From NCBI RefSeq assembly GCF_014699075.1, contig NZ_JACXAB010000007.1:62001-126000 (forward strand): 64,000 nucleotides of DNA, given 5' to 3'. A program made the position numbers and the translations under genes. This DNA comes from Microvirga sp. Lineage in GTDB: Bacteria > Pseudomonadota > Alphaproteobacteria > Rhizobiales > Beijerinckiaceae. Below, piece after piece: positions 1 through 10,348 of this stretch. The notes beneath the pieces were generated by a model that was not told the DNA's origin, made no database searches, and worked only from the letters and a program-made list of their open reading frames with translations. Each line of letters starts with the position of its first letter. Position 1 is the stretch's first letter.

Positions 1-900
1 GCCCGACGAGATGATGCCGCGGCGGATGGCGCGGGTGCGGGTGAAGAGGTCGAAGAGCTTGTCGCCCTCGCCCCAGCGGATGGCGCGGGCCAGCAGGGCA
101 ATGTCCTCGTTGAGGCGGCCGAGCATCTCCAGCACGGCCTCGCGGTTGTGCAGGAACACGTCGCGCCACATGGTCGGGTCGGACGCCGCGATGCGGGTGA
201 AATCGCGAAAGCCACCGGCCGAGAACTTGATCACCTCGCCCTGCGTGACCGTTTCCAGATCCGCCGCCGTGCCGACGATGTTGTAGGCGATGAGATGCGG
301 CACGTGGCTGGTGATGGCGAGCACCAGATCGTGGTGCTGCGCGCTCATGACCTCCACGTTGGAGCCCATGGCCTCCCAGAAGGCGCGCACGCGCTCGACC
401 GCCGCCTCATCCGTGCCCTCGGGCGGGGTGAGGATGCACCAGCGATTGTGAAACAGCGTCGAGAAGCCCGCGTCAGGTCCCGAATGCTCCGTGCCCGCCA
501 CCGGATGGGCGGGCACGAAATGCACGCCTTCCGGCAGATGCGGCTGCACCTGGTTCACCACGGAGGCCTTCACCGAGCCCACATCCGACACGATGCAGCC
601 GGGCTTGAGACCTGGGCGCATCGCTTCCGCAACCTTGCCGCAGACGCCGACGGGCACGCAGAGGATGACGAGATCCGCGTCCCGCACGCCGGCTGCCGCA
701 TCGGTGGTGGCCTCATCGGCGATGCCGAGCTCGCGCACGCGCGCCACCACGGTTTCGCTCGCATCCACCGCCACGATGGTGCGCGCGAGATTGAGATGAC
801 GGGCCGCGCGGGCAATCGATGAGCCGATCAGCCCGAGGCCGATGAGTGCGACGCGCTCGACGAGCGGCGTGTCACGCGGGGGACCGAGACGCTCAGGCAT
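1..900 (-). CDS. tyrC: Prephenate/arogenate dehydrogenase, 3' end outside window
   Basis: NAD(P)-dependent oxidative decarboxylation of prephenate or arogenate, the committed step to tyrosine, in the cytoplasm. The reading frame is open from an ATG at 898-900 to the window edge, so the C-terminus is missing. The N-terminal Rossmann motif [11 protein letters not shown] is clear, followed by the family signatures SDVGSVKA and [10 protein letters not shown] (the latter holding the substrate-site histidines). The start overlaps the hisC stop by a few bases, so hisC and this gene should be translationally coupled. Together with hisC and chorismate mutase upstream it forms a Tyr/Phe branch operon. 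Prephenate versus arogenate preference cannot be told from sequence alone. Confidence 0.93.
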   Translation of the reverse strand, partial: MPERLGPPRDTPLVERVALIGLGLIGSSIARAARHLNLARTIVAVDASETVVARVRELGIADEATTDAAAGVRDADLVILCVPVGVCGKVAEAMRPGLKPGCIVSDVGSVKASVVNQVQPHLPEGVHFVPAHPVAGTEHSGPDAGFSTLFHNRWCILTPPEGTDEAAVERVRAFWEAMGSNVEVMSAQHHDLVLAITSHVPHLIAYNIVGTAADLETVTQGEVIKFSAGGFRDFTRIAASDPTMWRDVFLHNREAVLEMLGRLNEDIALLARAIRWGEGDKLFDLFTRTRAIRRGIISSG

Positions 901-1993
901 GTTTGCCACCGAGAAAATCGCGCAAAGCCGCCACGACGAGGCCGTTCGCCTCCTCGCTGCCGACGGTCAGGCGCAAGGCATCGGGCAGTCCATAGGCCGC
1001 GACCTGGCGCAGGATGAGACCACGCGATGAGAGGAAGCTATCTGCCTCCTTCGCCGTGCGGCCTGCTTCCTGCGGGAAATGGACGAGCAGGAAATTGCCG
1101 ACGCTCGGCGTGACTTTCAGGCCGAGCGCCTCGATCTCGCGGGTGAGCCAGGCGAGCCAGCGCTCGTTGTGCTCGATGGCTTTTGCGATATGCGCCTCGT
1201 CCTGGATCGCCGCGATGCCGGCGGCGATGGCCGGGCCGCTCACGTTGAACGGGCCGCGGATGCGGTTGATCGCGTCAGCGATGTGGGGAGGCGCCACCAT
1301 CCAGCCGAGACGCAGGTTGGCCAGTCCATAGATCTTCGAGAAGGTACGCGTCATCACCACGTTCTCGGACGTGGCGACGAGCTCCAGGCCCGCCTCGTAG
1401 TCGTTGCGGCGCACATATTCCGCATAGGCTGCGTCCAGCACCAGCAGCACATGCGGGGGCAGGTTGGCGTGCAGGCGCTTCACCTCGTCGAATGGAATGT
1501 AGGTGCCCGTCGGGTTGTTGGGGTTGGCGAGGAAAACGATCTTGGTCCTGTCCGTCACCTTCGCCAGGATCGCGTCCACATCCGTGCGCAGATCCTTCTC
1601 CGGCGCTACGACGGGCGTGCCGCCTGCGGCCTGGATCGCGATGCGGTAGACCAGGAAGCCGTGCTCCGTGAAGATGCCCTCGTCGCCCGGTCCCACATAG
1701 GCATTCGTGATGAGCGACAGCAATTCGTCGGAGCCCGTGCCGCAGACGATGCGGTTCGGATCGAGTCCGTAGCGGGCCGCAATCGCCTCGCGTAAGCGCG
1801 TGGCGGCGCCGTCCGGATAGAGCTCGAGATGATCGAACGTCCGGATCGCTTCCATGGCTTTGGGCGAGGGGCCGAGCGGCGTCTCGTTGGAGGAGAGCTT
1901 GTGGATCTTTGCAACCCCTGCGGCCTTGCTCTTGCCGGGCACATAGGCGTCGATCTGCATCACGCCGGGACGGGGCTGAGGGCGAGCGGACAT
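893..1993 (-). CDS. hisC: Histidinol-phosphate / aromatic aminotransferase
   Basis: PLP-dependent class I/II aminotransferase of 366 residues, the usual HisC length. It shows the NPNNPTG motif (about 157-163), LDAAYAEY (187-194) and the PLP-binding lysine in TFSKIYG (K220), followed by R228 in the NLRLGW motif. HisC proteins transaminate histidinol phosphate, and in this context probably also aromatic keto acids. The position between chorismate mutase and prephenate dehydrogenase argues for a Tyr/Phe role here, which is known for rhizobial HisC paralogues. It overlaps the dehydrogenase start. Whether this is the only hisC in the genome is unknown. Confidence 0.93.
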   Translation of the reverse strand: MSARPQPRPGVMQIDAYVPGKSKAAGVAKIHKLSSNETPLGPSPKAMEAIRTFDHLELYPDGAATRLREAIAARYGLDPNRIVCGTGSDELLSLITNAYVGPGDEGIFTEHGFLVYRIAIQAAGGTPVVAPEKDLRTDVDAILAKVTDRTKIVFLANPNNPTGTYIPFDEVKRLHANLPPHVLLVLDAAYAEYVRRNDYEAGLELVATSENVVMTRTFSKIYGLANLRLGWMVAPPHIADAINRIRGPFNVSGPAIAAGIAAIQDEAHIAKAIEHNERWLAWLTREIEALGLKVTPSVGNFLLVHFPQEAGRTAKEADSFLSSRGLILRQVAAYGLPDALRLTVGSEEANGLVVAALRDFLGGKHA

Positions 1994-2047
1994 TTTTTAG
2001 TTCCTAGCAATCGATCTGTTGGCTGATGCTCTAGCGCAGGCTTGATT

Positions 2048-2899
2048 TCATTTCACGTGGAAACGTTCGGCATGGCTGCCGACCTCGGCGAGCTGGGCGA
2101 GACTCGCCCCCGCCTTGGTCAGGGTCTCGTGCAGCTCGGCAGGCTCGACGGTGCCGGGCACCGCGATGAGCTCCGACAGGCCATGGGCGTCGGCGGCGCT
2201 CGCCACCACCTCGCCGCCGAGGCGGACGAGGGCCTGGTTGGCGCCCCGGTGCCAGCGCTCGAACTGGGCGGCATAGAGCACCACGTCGCGCACGGCCGCA
2301 TCCACCAGGGGCTTCGAGATGACGAAGACCGGGGTTCCGGCCGGATGGTCGGGCCGCTCGATGAAGGGCAGGCGCGCGATGACCTTCGGGCGGTTGCGGT
2401 CGGCGAGCGTGCGCCACCAGGCGCCGCTGGTTGCCCCCTGGTCGAGGCGGAAGATGCCGAGATCGCCGCCGGAGGAGGCCACCGCCTCGATCACTGCCGC
2501 GGCGCTGGGATGGGTGACGTAGGGCACCGTGAAGCCGAAATGGAACCGGGCCGAGTCGCGCATGGGCGCATCGCCCCCGGAGATGTCGGCATGGACGGAA
2601 TAGTTCGACTGCACATAGGTGAAGGTGCCGATGATCACCCGCCAGATGCTCTCCACCGTGTCGAGCGGCAGCAGGCCCTCGTGGCGCTCGGCGAGCGCCT
2701 TCATCATCGAGGCCTCGCGGCCGGGGCGGAAGGCTGACGCGATGCCCGTCTTCGAGGCCTTCTTGGAGGCGATCAGCCGGTCGATGATGGTGCCGCGCTC
2801 CATGAGCAGCCGGTGCATCGCCTCGTCGATGCGGTCGATCTCCTGGCGGAGTTCGGCAAGGGCAGGTGCGGCCTGCTCGGCGGGCTTCTCGGCGGACAT
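2048..2899 (-). CDS. Chorismate mutase with an uncharacterised C-terminal domain
   Basis: Converts chorismate to prephenate, feeding the dehydrogenase downstream. The N-terminal ~95 residues are an AroQ-type helical domain (LRQEIDRIDEAMHRLL, then the KKASK and RPGREA segments carrying the expected basic active-site residues). The remaining ~185 residues do not match prephenate dehydratase or ACT motifs that I can recognise, although a similar two-part architecture is common in Rhizobiales. The ATG at 2897-2899 is preceded by AAGGA at good spacing. It is first of three genes on this strand, about 50 bases before hisC, and is divergent from metX. Confidence 0.88.
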   Translation of the reverse strand: MSAEKPAEQAAPALAELRQEIDRIDEAMHRLLMERGTIIDRLIASKKASKTGIASAFRPGREASMMKALAERHEGLLPLDTVESIWRVIIGTFTYVQSNYSVHADISGGDAPMRDSARFHFGFTVPYVTHPSAAAVIEAVASSGGDLGIFRLDQGATSGAWWRTLADRNRPKVIARLPFIERPDHPAGTPVFVISKPLVDAAVRDVVLYAAQFERWHRGANQALVRLGGEVVASAADAHGLSELIAVPGTVEPAELHETLTKAGASLAQLAEVGSHAERFHVK

Positions 2900-3062
2900 G
2901 GGCTGGGATCCTTAAGGAGAGCCTCTTCTTTGACGGGTTTGCCCAATCTTGTCATCCCCGGACGACAGGCGGCCTAGGGCTCGCGAGGCATCATGCGCGT
3001 TGACGCCATGGCCGCCCCGCAGTACCGATTGTTCGAAAGAACGAACGTTTCCATAGAAAAGC

Positions 3063-4232
3063 ATGTCCTTTGCCCCCCTTGTCTCCGAACCGCGAAATCA
3101 GGTCGACGATCCGTCGAGCCTGGTCATGCGCTTTGGTGCGGACGAGCCCCTGATGATGGATGCCGGGATCGCGCTCGCGCCCTGGCAGATCGCCTACCAG
3201 ACCTACGGCACGCTGAACGCCGATAAGTCAAACGCGGTCCTGATCTGCCATGCGCTCACCGGCGACCAGCACGTGGCGAACGACAACCCGGTGACGGGCA
3301 AGCCCGGCTGGTGGCTGACCATGGTGGGGCCCGGCCGGCCAGTGGACACCAAGCGGTTCTTCGTGATCTGCGCCAACGTGATCGGCGGCTGCATGGGCAC
3401 CACGGGCCCCGCGTCGATCAATCCGGCCACAGGCCAGCCCTACGCGGTCGATTTCCCGGTCGTGACTGTTCCCGACATGGTGCGCGCGCAAGCCGCCCTC
3501 ATCGACCGGCTCGGCATCGAGAAGCTGTTCTGCGTGGTCGGCGGCTCCATGGGCGGCATGCAGGTGCTGCAATGGGCCGTGAGTTATCCGGACCGGGTTT
3601 TTGCGGCGCTTCCCATCGCGACGGCCGCCCGCCATTCGGCCCAGAACATCGCCTTCCACGAGGTCGGCCGCCAGGCCGTGATGGCCGACCCCGAGTGGCG
3701 CGGCGGGCGCTACCTGAGCGAGGGCACGCGCCCCTCCAAGGGGCTCGCGGTCGCCCGCATGGGCGCGCACATCACCTACCTGTCGGAGGTTGCCCTGCAC
3801 CGGAAGTTCGGGCGCAATTTCCAGGACCGGGCCGCGCCGACCTTCTCCTTCGATGCGGATTTCCAGATCGAGAGCTACCTGCGCTACCAGGGCATTGCCT
3901 TCGTCGAGCGGTTCGATGCCAATTCCTATCTCTACGTGACGCGGGCGATGGATTATTTCGACATCGCGGCCGAGCATGGCGGCTCGCTCGCGAAAGCCTT
4001 CAAGGGCACGCCCACGCGCTTCTGCGTGATCTCGTTCACCTCCGACTGGCTGTTTCCCACATCCGACTCGCGCGCCATCGTGCATGCGCTGAACGCGGCG
4101 GCGGCCTCGGTCGCCTTCGTCGAGGTGGAGAGCGACAAGGGGCACGATGCCTTCCTGCTCGAGGAGCCGGAGATGTTCGCAGCCGCCCGCGGCTTCATCG
4201 ATGCGGCCGCGCGCGTCCGGGGGATCGCATGA
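3063..4232 (+). CDS. metX: Homoserine O-acetyltransferase
   Basis: Transfers acetyl (possibly succinyl in some families) to homoserine, the first committed step of methionine synthesis by the MetX route. The protein has 389 residues, normal for the family, with an alpha/beta-hydrolase fold. The nucleophile elbow is GGSMGG (S162), and the C-terminal Asp and His are in SDWLFPTSD and KGHDAFLL. The stop shares bases with the metW ATG (ATGA), giving a coupled pair. I looked for a SAM-II-like riboswitch in the ~160 bases upstream and could not recognise one. Confidence 0.96.
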   Translation: MSFAPLVSEPRNQVDDPSSLVMRFGADEPLMMDAGIALAPWQIAYQTYGTLNADKSNAVLICHALTGDQHVANDNPVTGKPGWWLTMVGPGRPVDTKRFFVICANVIGGCMGTTGPASINPATGQPYAVDFPVVTVPDMVRAQAALIDRLGIEKLFCVVGGSMGGMQVLQWAVSYPDRVFAALPIATAARHSAQNIAFHEVGRQAVMADPEWRGGRYLSEGTRPSKGLAVARMGAHITYLSEVALHRKFGRNFQDRAAPTFSFDADFQIESYLRYQGIAFVERFDANSYLYVTRAMDYFDIAAEHGGSLAKAFKGTPTRFCVISFTSDWLFPTSDSRAIVHALNAAAASVAFVEVESDKGHDAFLLEEPEMFAAARGFIDAAARVRGIA

Positions 4233-4873
4233 GCCTGCCTGCCACCCTGCCCCTCACCGACACGGAGAGCGGCCACCGCCTCGACTTCCTGCTCGTCGCC
4301 GACATGGTGGAGCCCGGCTCCCGCGTGCTCGATGTGGGCTGCGGCGACGGAGCACTTCTCTCGCTCCTGCGCGACCGAAGGGGTGTCGACGGACGCGGGA
4401 TCGAGATTTCGCGGGAGGGCGTGAATGCCTGTCTCGCCAAGGGCCTGCCGGTGATCCAGGGCGACGCCGACACGGACTTGGCCGATTACCCGGATGATGC
4501 CTTCGACTACGTGATCCTGTCGCAGACGATCCAGGCCACGCGCCAGCCCAGGGTGGTGCTGGAGCATCTCCTGCGCATCGGCCGCCGGGCCATCGTGTCC
4601 TTCCCCAATTTCGGCCATTGGCGGGTGCGCTTCGAGCTCGGAATCCGGGGCCGGATGCCCATGACCGAGAACCTGCCTTATTCCTGGTACGACACCCCCA
4701 ACATCCATTTCTGCACCATCCGCGATTTCGTGGAGCTGTGCCGCGACGTCGGCGCGCAAATGGAAAAGGCCGTGGCGCTCAATGCCGGCGGCCAGCCCAT
4801 GCGGGTCACGCTACCGTGGTGGGTGTGGAACCTGCTCGGGGACCAGGGGGTGTTTTTGTTGAAGCGGCGGTAA
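4229..4873 (+). CDS. metW: Methionine biosynthesis protein MetW
   Basis: MetW, 214 residues, a SAM-methyltransferase-fold protein that partners MetX in alpha- and gamma-proteobacteria and is needed for full homoserine acetylation. The start is set by the ATGA overlap with metX. The open frame extends much further upstream, but that part is only an out-of-frame reading of metX. The Rossmann motif [13 protein letters not shown] (about residues 32-44) and the [14 protein letters not shown] segment typical of MetW are present. The exact biochemical role of MetW remains poorly defined in the literature. Confidence 0.95.
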   Translation: MSLPATLPLTDTESGHRLDFLLVADMVEPGSRVLDVGCGDGALLSLLRDRRGVDGRGIEISREGVNACLAKGLPVIQGDADTDLADYPDDAFDYVILSQTIQATRQPRVVLEHLLRIGRRAIVSFPNFGHWRVRFELGIRGRMPMTENLPYSWYDTPNIHFCTIRDFVELCRDVGAQMEKAVALNAGGQPMRVTLPWWVWNLLGDQGVFLLKRR

Positions 4874-4885
4874 CGTTCCCAAGTG

Positions 4886-5026
4886 CTGTCATTCCGGGGC
4901 GAGCGTAGCGAGAGCCCGGAATCCATAAACACGACGTTTCAGGTAAGCGCGATCAGCGTCACGTTCTTTTCTAGGATATTAGCGGTTATGGATTCCGGGC
5001 TCGCCTTTGGCGCCCCGGAATGACAG
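4886..5026. repeat. Long palindromic intergenic repeat (CATTCCGGGGC...GCCCGGAATCC type)
   Basis: Two ~41-base arms (4886-4928 and 4986-5026) are inverted copies that differ mainly in a short central block. They start with ctgtcattccggggc and end in gcccggaatccataa. The element separates metW from the convergent xerD. This type of dispersed palindrome is frequent in Bradyrhizobium and Methylobacterium-like genomes. It could fold as a transcription end for either gene, but there is no terminal T-run. Confidence 0.85.
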
Positions 5027-5038
5027 CGCGGGTGGGCT

Positions 5039-5970
<932 letters not shown>

Positions 5971-5974
<4 letters not shown>

Positions 5975-6120
5975 GAAGAGGAAGGCGGACGGCCGGTCTG
6001 GACCGGAACGTTGATCTCCCGCGGATCGGGATCGACAAGGGTCGCCAGGGCGAACATGGCGGCAAAGCCAAGGCCTGCGAGAATGGCGACAACGAGGAGA
6101 AACCGAAAGAGCGTGGGCAC
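5971..6120 (-). CDS. Small single-pass membrane protein upstream of xerD (49 aa, GTG start)
   Basis: A 49-residue frame begins at a GTG (6118-6120) after an AGAGG-like site and ends in a TGA that overlaps the xerD ATG by 4 bases. The product begins MPTLFRFLLVVAILAGLG, which would form one transmembrane helix, followed by a segment containing DPDPREINVPV and a Ser-rich tail. The tight coupling to xerD and the hydrophobic N-terminus with a conserved-looking PREI/NV motif argue for a real gene; similar short ORFs occur beside xerD in other Rhizobiales as I recall. The function is unknown. It is divergent from aroK. Confidence 0.62.
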
Positions 6121-6257
6121 CTGAGCCTCTTGAACTGTTACCCGCTAGAACCATGCCGGAGCCTGTAAGGCAAGCCCCTGTGAGCGGTTAAGTTTCGGAG
6201 CGCTGAAAGGTAACACCCTTGTGACAGGCCGCCGCGCCCATGCTAGGACATGGAGCC

Positions 6258-6890
6258 ATGAACAAAATCAGCCGCTTCAATTCGCTCGATGAAGCAGGCG
6301 GGCAAGACCAGGCAAGCCAGCGCGGCCATCCCATTAGCCGCCTGCTCGGCACGCGATCGCTCGTGCTCGTCGGCCTCATGGGCGCCGGGAAGAGCACCGT
6401 GGGCCGCAGGCTCGCGCAGTCGCTCAAGCTGCCTTTCCGTGACGCCGATCACGAGATCGAGGCTGCTGCCGGCATGACGATCCCCGAAATCTTCGCCGTC
6501 CACGGCGAAGAGCATTTTCGCGATGGCGAGCGCCGCGTAATCGCCCGCCTCCTGCAGGAAGGGCCCATCGTGCTCGCCACCGGCGGCGGCGCCTTCATGA
6601 ACGAGGAGACCCGCGGGCGCATCGCCGAGCGCGGCATCTCGATATGGCTCAAGGCCGATCTCGACGTTCTCATGCGCCGGGTCCGCAAGCGCTCGACCCG
6701 CCCCCTGCTGCAGAACCCGGACCCCGAGGGCACCATGCGCCGCCTCATGGACCTGCGCCACCCGGTCTATGCCACGGCCGACATCACGGTCGATTCCCAC
6801 GAGGCCCCGCACGACAAGGTGGTGACCGAGCTCATCAAGGCGCTGCGGGAATGGTTCGAGCACGAGAAGCAGGAGCGCGCCCGCACATGA
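6258..6890 (+). CDS. aroK: Shikimate kinase
   Basis: Phosphorylates shikimate in the aromatic amino-acid pathway. The Walker A motif is GLMGAGKSTVGRR, followed by FRDADHEIE (substrate Asp) and LATGGGAF (the GGGA motif). The start MNKISRF at 6258 is preferred over an ATG 18 bases upstream because a GGAG site lies just before it. The protein has 210 residues and a ~30-residue N-terminal extension ahead of the core, common in Rhizobiales. The stop overlaps the aroB start, so aroK-aroB form an operon. Confidence 0.95.
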   Translation: MNKISRFNSLDEAGGQDQASQRGHPISRLLGTRSLVLVGLMGAGKSTVGRRLAQSLKLPFRDADHEIEAAAGMTIPEIFAVHGEEHFRDGERRVIARLLQEGPIVLATGGGAFMNEETRGRIAERGISIWLKADLDVLMRRVRKRSTRPLLQNPDPEGTMRRLMDLRHPVYATADITVDSHEAPHDKVVTELIKALREWFEHEKQERART

Positions 6891-8026
6891 CCTCTGCCTC
6901 TGCCCGGATGGACAGCCCATCCTTGATCACTGTGCCGGTCCCCCTCGGGGATCGGGCCTATGAGATCCTGGTCGGGCGCGGCCTGATCGGGACCGCCGGC
7001 GCGCGCATTGCGGCCTTGGGCGCGCGCGCAGCCGCCATCGTGACGGACGAGCATGTAGGCCCGCTCTATGCCTCTGCGCTCGCGGCTTCGCTTGAAGGCC
7101 AAGGGTTGCGCGTCTCCGTCATCACCCTGCCTCCCGGCGAGGCCACCAAATCCTATGTCAGCCTGGAGCGGGTCTGCGACGCGGTTCTGGCTGCGAAGAT
7201 CGAGCGTGGCGACCTCGTGGTGGCGCTCGGCGGCGGCGTGATCGGCGATCTTGCGGGCTTTGCCGCCGCTGTGGTGCGCCGGGGCGTGCGCTTCGTCCAG
7301 GTGCCCACCACCCTGCTCTCCCAGGTCGACTCGTCCGTGGGCGGCAAGACCGGCATCAATTCACGCCACGGCAAGAACCTCGTCGGCGCCTTCCACCAGC
7401 CGGGCCTCGTCATCGCCGACACGGCGCTGCTCGACACGCTCCCGCTCCGCGAGATGCGCGCCGGCTATGCGGAGGTGCTGAAATACGGGCTCATCGACGA
7501 TGAGCGGTTCTTTTCCTGGTGCGAGGCGAACTGGCGTGGTGTCTTTGCCGGCAACCGTGAGCGCGACGAAGCCGTGGCGCAGAGCTGCCGCGCCAAGGCC
7601 AGTGTCGTGGTGCGCGACGAGCACGAGAACGGCGACCGCGCGCTGCTCAATCTCGGCCACACCTTCGGCCACGCGCTCGAGAAGATCACGGCTTACGATT
7701 CCACGCGCCTCGTTCACGGCGAGGGCGTCGCCATCGGGTTGGCGCTCGCCTTCCGCTTCTCCGCATTCCTCGGCCTCTGCCCGCCGGCGGAGGCGGAGCG
7801 CGTTGAAGCGCATCTGAAGGCCGTCGGACTTCCCACGCGCCTGTCCCAGGTTCCGGGAGGCTGCGGCACGGTCGATGAACTGCTCGACGCCATGGCGCAG
7901 GACAAGAAGGTGAAGGGCGGCGCCCTGACCTTCATCCTGGCGCGCGGCATCGGCCGGAGCTTCATCGCCCCGGGCATTGCAGCCGACGACGTTCGCAGGT
8001 TCCTCGCAGGCGAGATCAGCGCATAA
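6887..8026 (+). CDS. aroB: 3-dehydroquinate synthase
   Basis: Cyclises DAHP to 3-dehydroquinate, the second shikimate-pathway step, using NAD and a metal. The protein has 379 residues. The NAD-binding GGGVIGDLAGF segment, PTTLLSQVDSSVGGKTGIN, and the metal-ligand region E...LNLGHTFGHALE are all present. The start is given by the 4-base overlap (ATGA) with aroK; the open frame continues upstream only as an antiphase reading of aroK. It is followed after 4 bases by a CorC/CNNM gene. Confidence 0.96.
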   Translation: MTSASARMDSPSLITVPVPLGDRAYEILVGRGLIGTAGARIAALGARAAAIVTDEHVGPLYASALAASLEGQGLRVSVITLPPGEATKSYVSLERVCDAVLAAKIERGDLVVALGGGVIGDLAGFAAAVVRRGVRFVQVPTTLLSQVDSSVGGKTGINSRHGKNLVGAFHQPGLVIADTALLDTLPLREMRAGYAEVLKYGLIDDERFFSWCEANWRGVFAGNRERDEAVAQSCRAKASVVVRDEHENGDRALLNLGHTFGHALEKITAYDSTRLVHGEGVAIGLALAFRFSAFLGLCPPAEAERVEAHLKAVGLPTRLSQVPGGCGTVDELLDAMAQDKKVKGGALTFILARGIGRSFIAPGIAADDVRRFLAGEISA

Positions 8027-8030
8027 AATC

Positions 8031-9329
8031 ATGATCGAAGAATCCTCCGGCAGTCTTTGGCTTGCAGCGGCGGTTGTCGTTTTCTGCCTGCTGCTCTCGG
8101 CCTTCTTCTCGGCGAGCGAGACGGCTTTCACGGCGGCCTCGCGGTCCCGCATGCTGGTGCTGGAAAAGGGCGGCGACCGGCGTGCCAAGCTGGTGAACCG
8201 GCTGCTCGAGATGCGCGAGCGCTTCATCGGCACCGTGCTGATCGGCAACAACATCGTCAATATCGGCGTCTCGGCCTTTGCCACCAGCGTGCTCGTGGCG
8301 ATCTTCGGCGACGAGGGCGCGATCTACGCCACGGTGATCATGTCGATCCTGGTGATCGTGTTCGCCGAGGTGCTGCCGAAGACGATTGCCATTTCCTCCT
8401 CAGACCAGGCATCCCTGTTTCTCTCGCGGCCCATGTCCTGGGTTGTGGCGCTCTTGGGGCCGCTGGCCATTGCCATCGAGCGCATGGTGCGCCTCATGCT
8501 GCTGCCCTTCGGCATCCGGATCGGCGAGAACACGCCGATTCTTTCAGCCAGCGAGGAGATCCGCGGCCAGGTGGCCCTGCTGCACAAGGAGGGCGGCGTC
8601 GCCAAGGCCGACCGCGACATGCTGGGCGGCCTGCTCGACCTCAAGGACCTCTCCGTCTCGGAGGTCATGGTCCACCGCACCAAGATGCGTACGATCAACG
8701 CAGACCTTTCCTCGGAAGAGATCGTGCGCGAGGTGCTGTCCTCGCCCTATACGCGCATGCCGCTGTGGCGCGAAAGCCAGGAGAACATCGTCGGCGTGTT
8801 GCATGCCAAGGACCTGCTGCGGGCTCTCGATGCCGTGGGCGGCGATGCCGGCAAGCTGAAGGTCGAGGCGATTGCGCTGGAGACCTGGTTCGTGCCGGAC
8901 ACCACGTCGCTCCGCGATCAGCTCAAGGCGTTTCTCGCCAAGAAGACGCACTTCGCCCTCGTGGTCGACGAATATGGCGAGGTGATGGGGCTTATCACCC
9001 TTGAAGACATCCTCGAGGAGATCGTCGGCGACATCAAGGACGAGCACGATCTCTCCGTGCAGGGCGTGCGGCCTCAGCCCAACGGCTCGGTGAATGTGGA
9101 CGGCTCCGTGCCGATCCGCGACCTCAACCGCGCCATGGACTGGAACCTGCCGGACGAGGAGGCCACCACCATCGCGGGCCTCGTGATCCACGAGGCGCAG
9201 GCCATTCCCGACACGGGCCAGATCTTCACCTTCCACGGCTTCCGCTTCCAGGTGCTGCGCAAGTCCCGCAACCGGATCATGGCGGTGAGGATCACGCCGC
9301 TGTCGCTGGTGCGGACGAGAGCTGAGTAA
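8031..9329 (+). CDS. CNNM/CorC-HlyC family membrane protein with CBS pair
   Basis: Putative magnesium/cobalt efflux or ion-homeostasis membrane protein of 432 residues. The first ~190 residues form the CNNM (DUF21) domain with about four hydrophobic segments. A CBS pair (about 200-340, with LITLEDILEEIVGDIKDEHD at its end) and a C-terminal CorC_HlyC transporter-associated domain follow. The start MIEESSGSLW lies 4 bases after the aroB stop. A homologous gene sits after aroB in many Rhizobiales, so the linkage is conserved, but the transported ion is not evident. Confidence 0.9.
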   Translation: MIEESSGSLWLAAAVVVFCLLLSAFFSASETAFTAASRSRMLVLEKGGDRRAKLVNRLLEMRERFIGTVLIGNNIVNIGVSAFATSVLVAIFGDEGAIYATVIMSILVIVFAEVLPKTIAISSSDQASLFLSRPMSWVVALLGPLAIAIERMVRLMLLPFGIRIGENTPILSASEEIRGQVALLHKEGGVAKADRDMLGGLLDLKDLSVSEVMVHRTKMRTINADLSSEEIVREVLSSPYTRMPLWRESQENIVGVLHAKDLLRALDAVGGDAGKLKVEAIALETWFVPDTTSLRDQLKAFLAKKTHFALVVDEYGEVMGLITLEDILEEIVGDIKDEHDLSVQGVRPQPNGSVNVDGSVPIRDLNRAMDWNLPDEEATTIAGLVIHEAQAIPDTGQIFTFHGFRFQVLRKSRNRIMAVRITPLSLVRTRAE

Positions 9330-9359
9330 TTCTGACCGTTCAAAGCCTCATCCCTGAGC

Positions 9360-9463
9360 CCTCATCCTGAGGAGCGCAGCGTCTCGAAGGACGAGGGCGC
9401 CTCCAGTTCACACTGGACCCTCCTTCGAGACGGATTGCTCGCGCAATCCTCCTCAGGATGAGG
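9360..9463. repeat. Palindromic repeat (CCTCATCCTGAGG...CCTCAGGATGAGG type)
   Basis: Outer arms cctcatcctgagg (9360-9372) and cctcaggatgagg (9451-9463) are exact inverted copies. Nested inner arms gtctcgaaggac / tccttcgagac also pair. The element fills the gap between the convergent CorC-like gene and the alpha/beta hydrolase. It is a well-known dispersed repeat type in Rhizobiales genomes and could double as a convergent terminator. Confidence 0.85.
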
Positions 9464-9478
9464 ACGGAGTTTGATTTG

Positions 9479-10348
9479 CTAGCCCTTCAGAAACTCCACC
9501 AGCGCCGCGTTGACCGCCTCCGGCTCCTCATGCTGAACCCAATGGGTGGCGCTCTCGATCCAGCGGATGCTGCCGGTCTCACATAACGAAAGGCTCGCCT
9601 CCGCGAGCCCCTTCTCCAGGAACCGGTCCTTGCTGCCCCAAATCACCAGCGTGGGTGCGCGAACCGCAGCGTCCTTCATGTCGGGCTTGAACGGAAGAGC
9701 GCGATACCAGTTCAGCATGGCGGTGAGTGCGCCGGGCTGCGACCATGTTTTTTCGTAAATCGCGATATCCTCGTCCGAGAACGTGCCCGGACGGCTCGTG
9801 CGCCGGAGCGCATCCTTGAGACTGCGGTGGCCGTTGGCCGAGAGCATCGTCTCGGGCAGGAGCGGGATCTGGAAGAAGCCCACATAGAGGCTTCGCACCA
9901 TCTGGCTCGGGTGCGAGCGCATGTACGCGCCGGCCACATTCGGATGAGGCGCGTTGAGGATGCCGAGGCTCTTCACGCGATCCGGGTGGCGCGACGCCGT
10001 CCACCAGGCCACGAGCCCGCCCCAGTCGTGGCCGATCAGGGAAAAGCTCTGACGGCCGAGCGCGTCGGCCAGGCCGACCACGTCCGTGGCCAGCATGTCG
10101 AGATCGTAAGCCCGCCGGCCCGCCGGCTTGTCGCTGAGGTTGTAGCCGCGCTGGTCGGGCACGAGCACGCGAAAGCCTGCGTCAGCCAACGGCCCGATCT
10201 GGTAGCGCCATCCCCACCAGAACTCGGGAAATCCGTGGAGCAGGATGACGAGTGGACCGTCCTCCGGCCCTGCCTCGATGGCATGAAGCGTGATGCCGTT
10301 GGTGCGGTGGCGGGTGCCGGGCGTGCTGGGATCGAAGGTCCGGCTCAT
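9479..10348 (-). CDS. Alpha/beta hydrolase, epoxide-hydrolase-like
   Basis: 289-residue soluble alpha/beta hydrolase. Motifs seen are the oxyanion [10 protein letters not shown] and the nucleophile elbow LIGHDWGG, with Asp as nucleophile (D in GHDWGG), as in epoxide hydrolases and haloalkane dehalogenases. The WGSKDRF acid region and the [14 protein letters not shown] histidine complete the set. The substrate is unknown. Its ATG overlaps the stop of the NdvA-like exporter by 4 bases, so it is co-translated with that gene, although no functional link between the two is obvious. Confidence 0.9.
   Translation of the reverse strand: MSRTFDPSTPGTRHRTNGITLHAIEAGPEDGPLVILLHGFPEFWWGWRYQIGPLADAGFRVLVPDQRGYNLSDKPAGRRAYDLDMLATDVVGLADALGRQSFSLIGHDWGGLVAWWTASRHPDRVKSLGILNAPHPNVAGAYMRSHPSQMVRSLYVGFFQIPLLPETMLSANGHRSLKDALRRTSRPGTFSDEDIAIYEKTWSQPGALTAMLNWYRALPFKPDMKDAAVRAPTLVIWGSKDRFLEKGLAEASLSLCETGSIRWIESATHWVQHEEPEAVNAALVEFLKG

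Noticed and set aside
2900..3062. Possible SAM-II-type riboswitch before metX
   Set aside because: No recognisable conserved pseudoknot sequence was found by eye in this 163-base region; a covariance-model search (Infernal, RF00521) would decide.
3311..4228. Upstream extension of the MetW frame
   Set aside because: It only reads metX in another frame; metW starts at the ATGA overlap.
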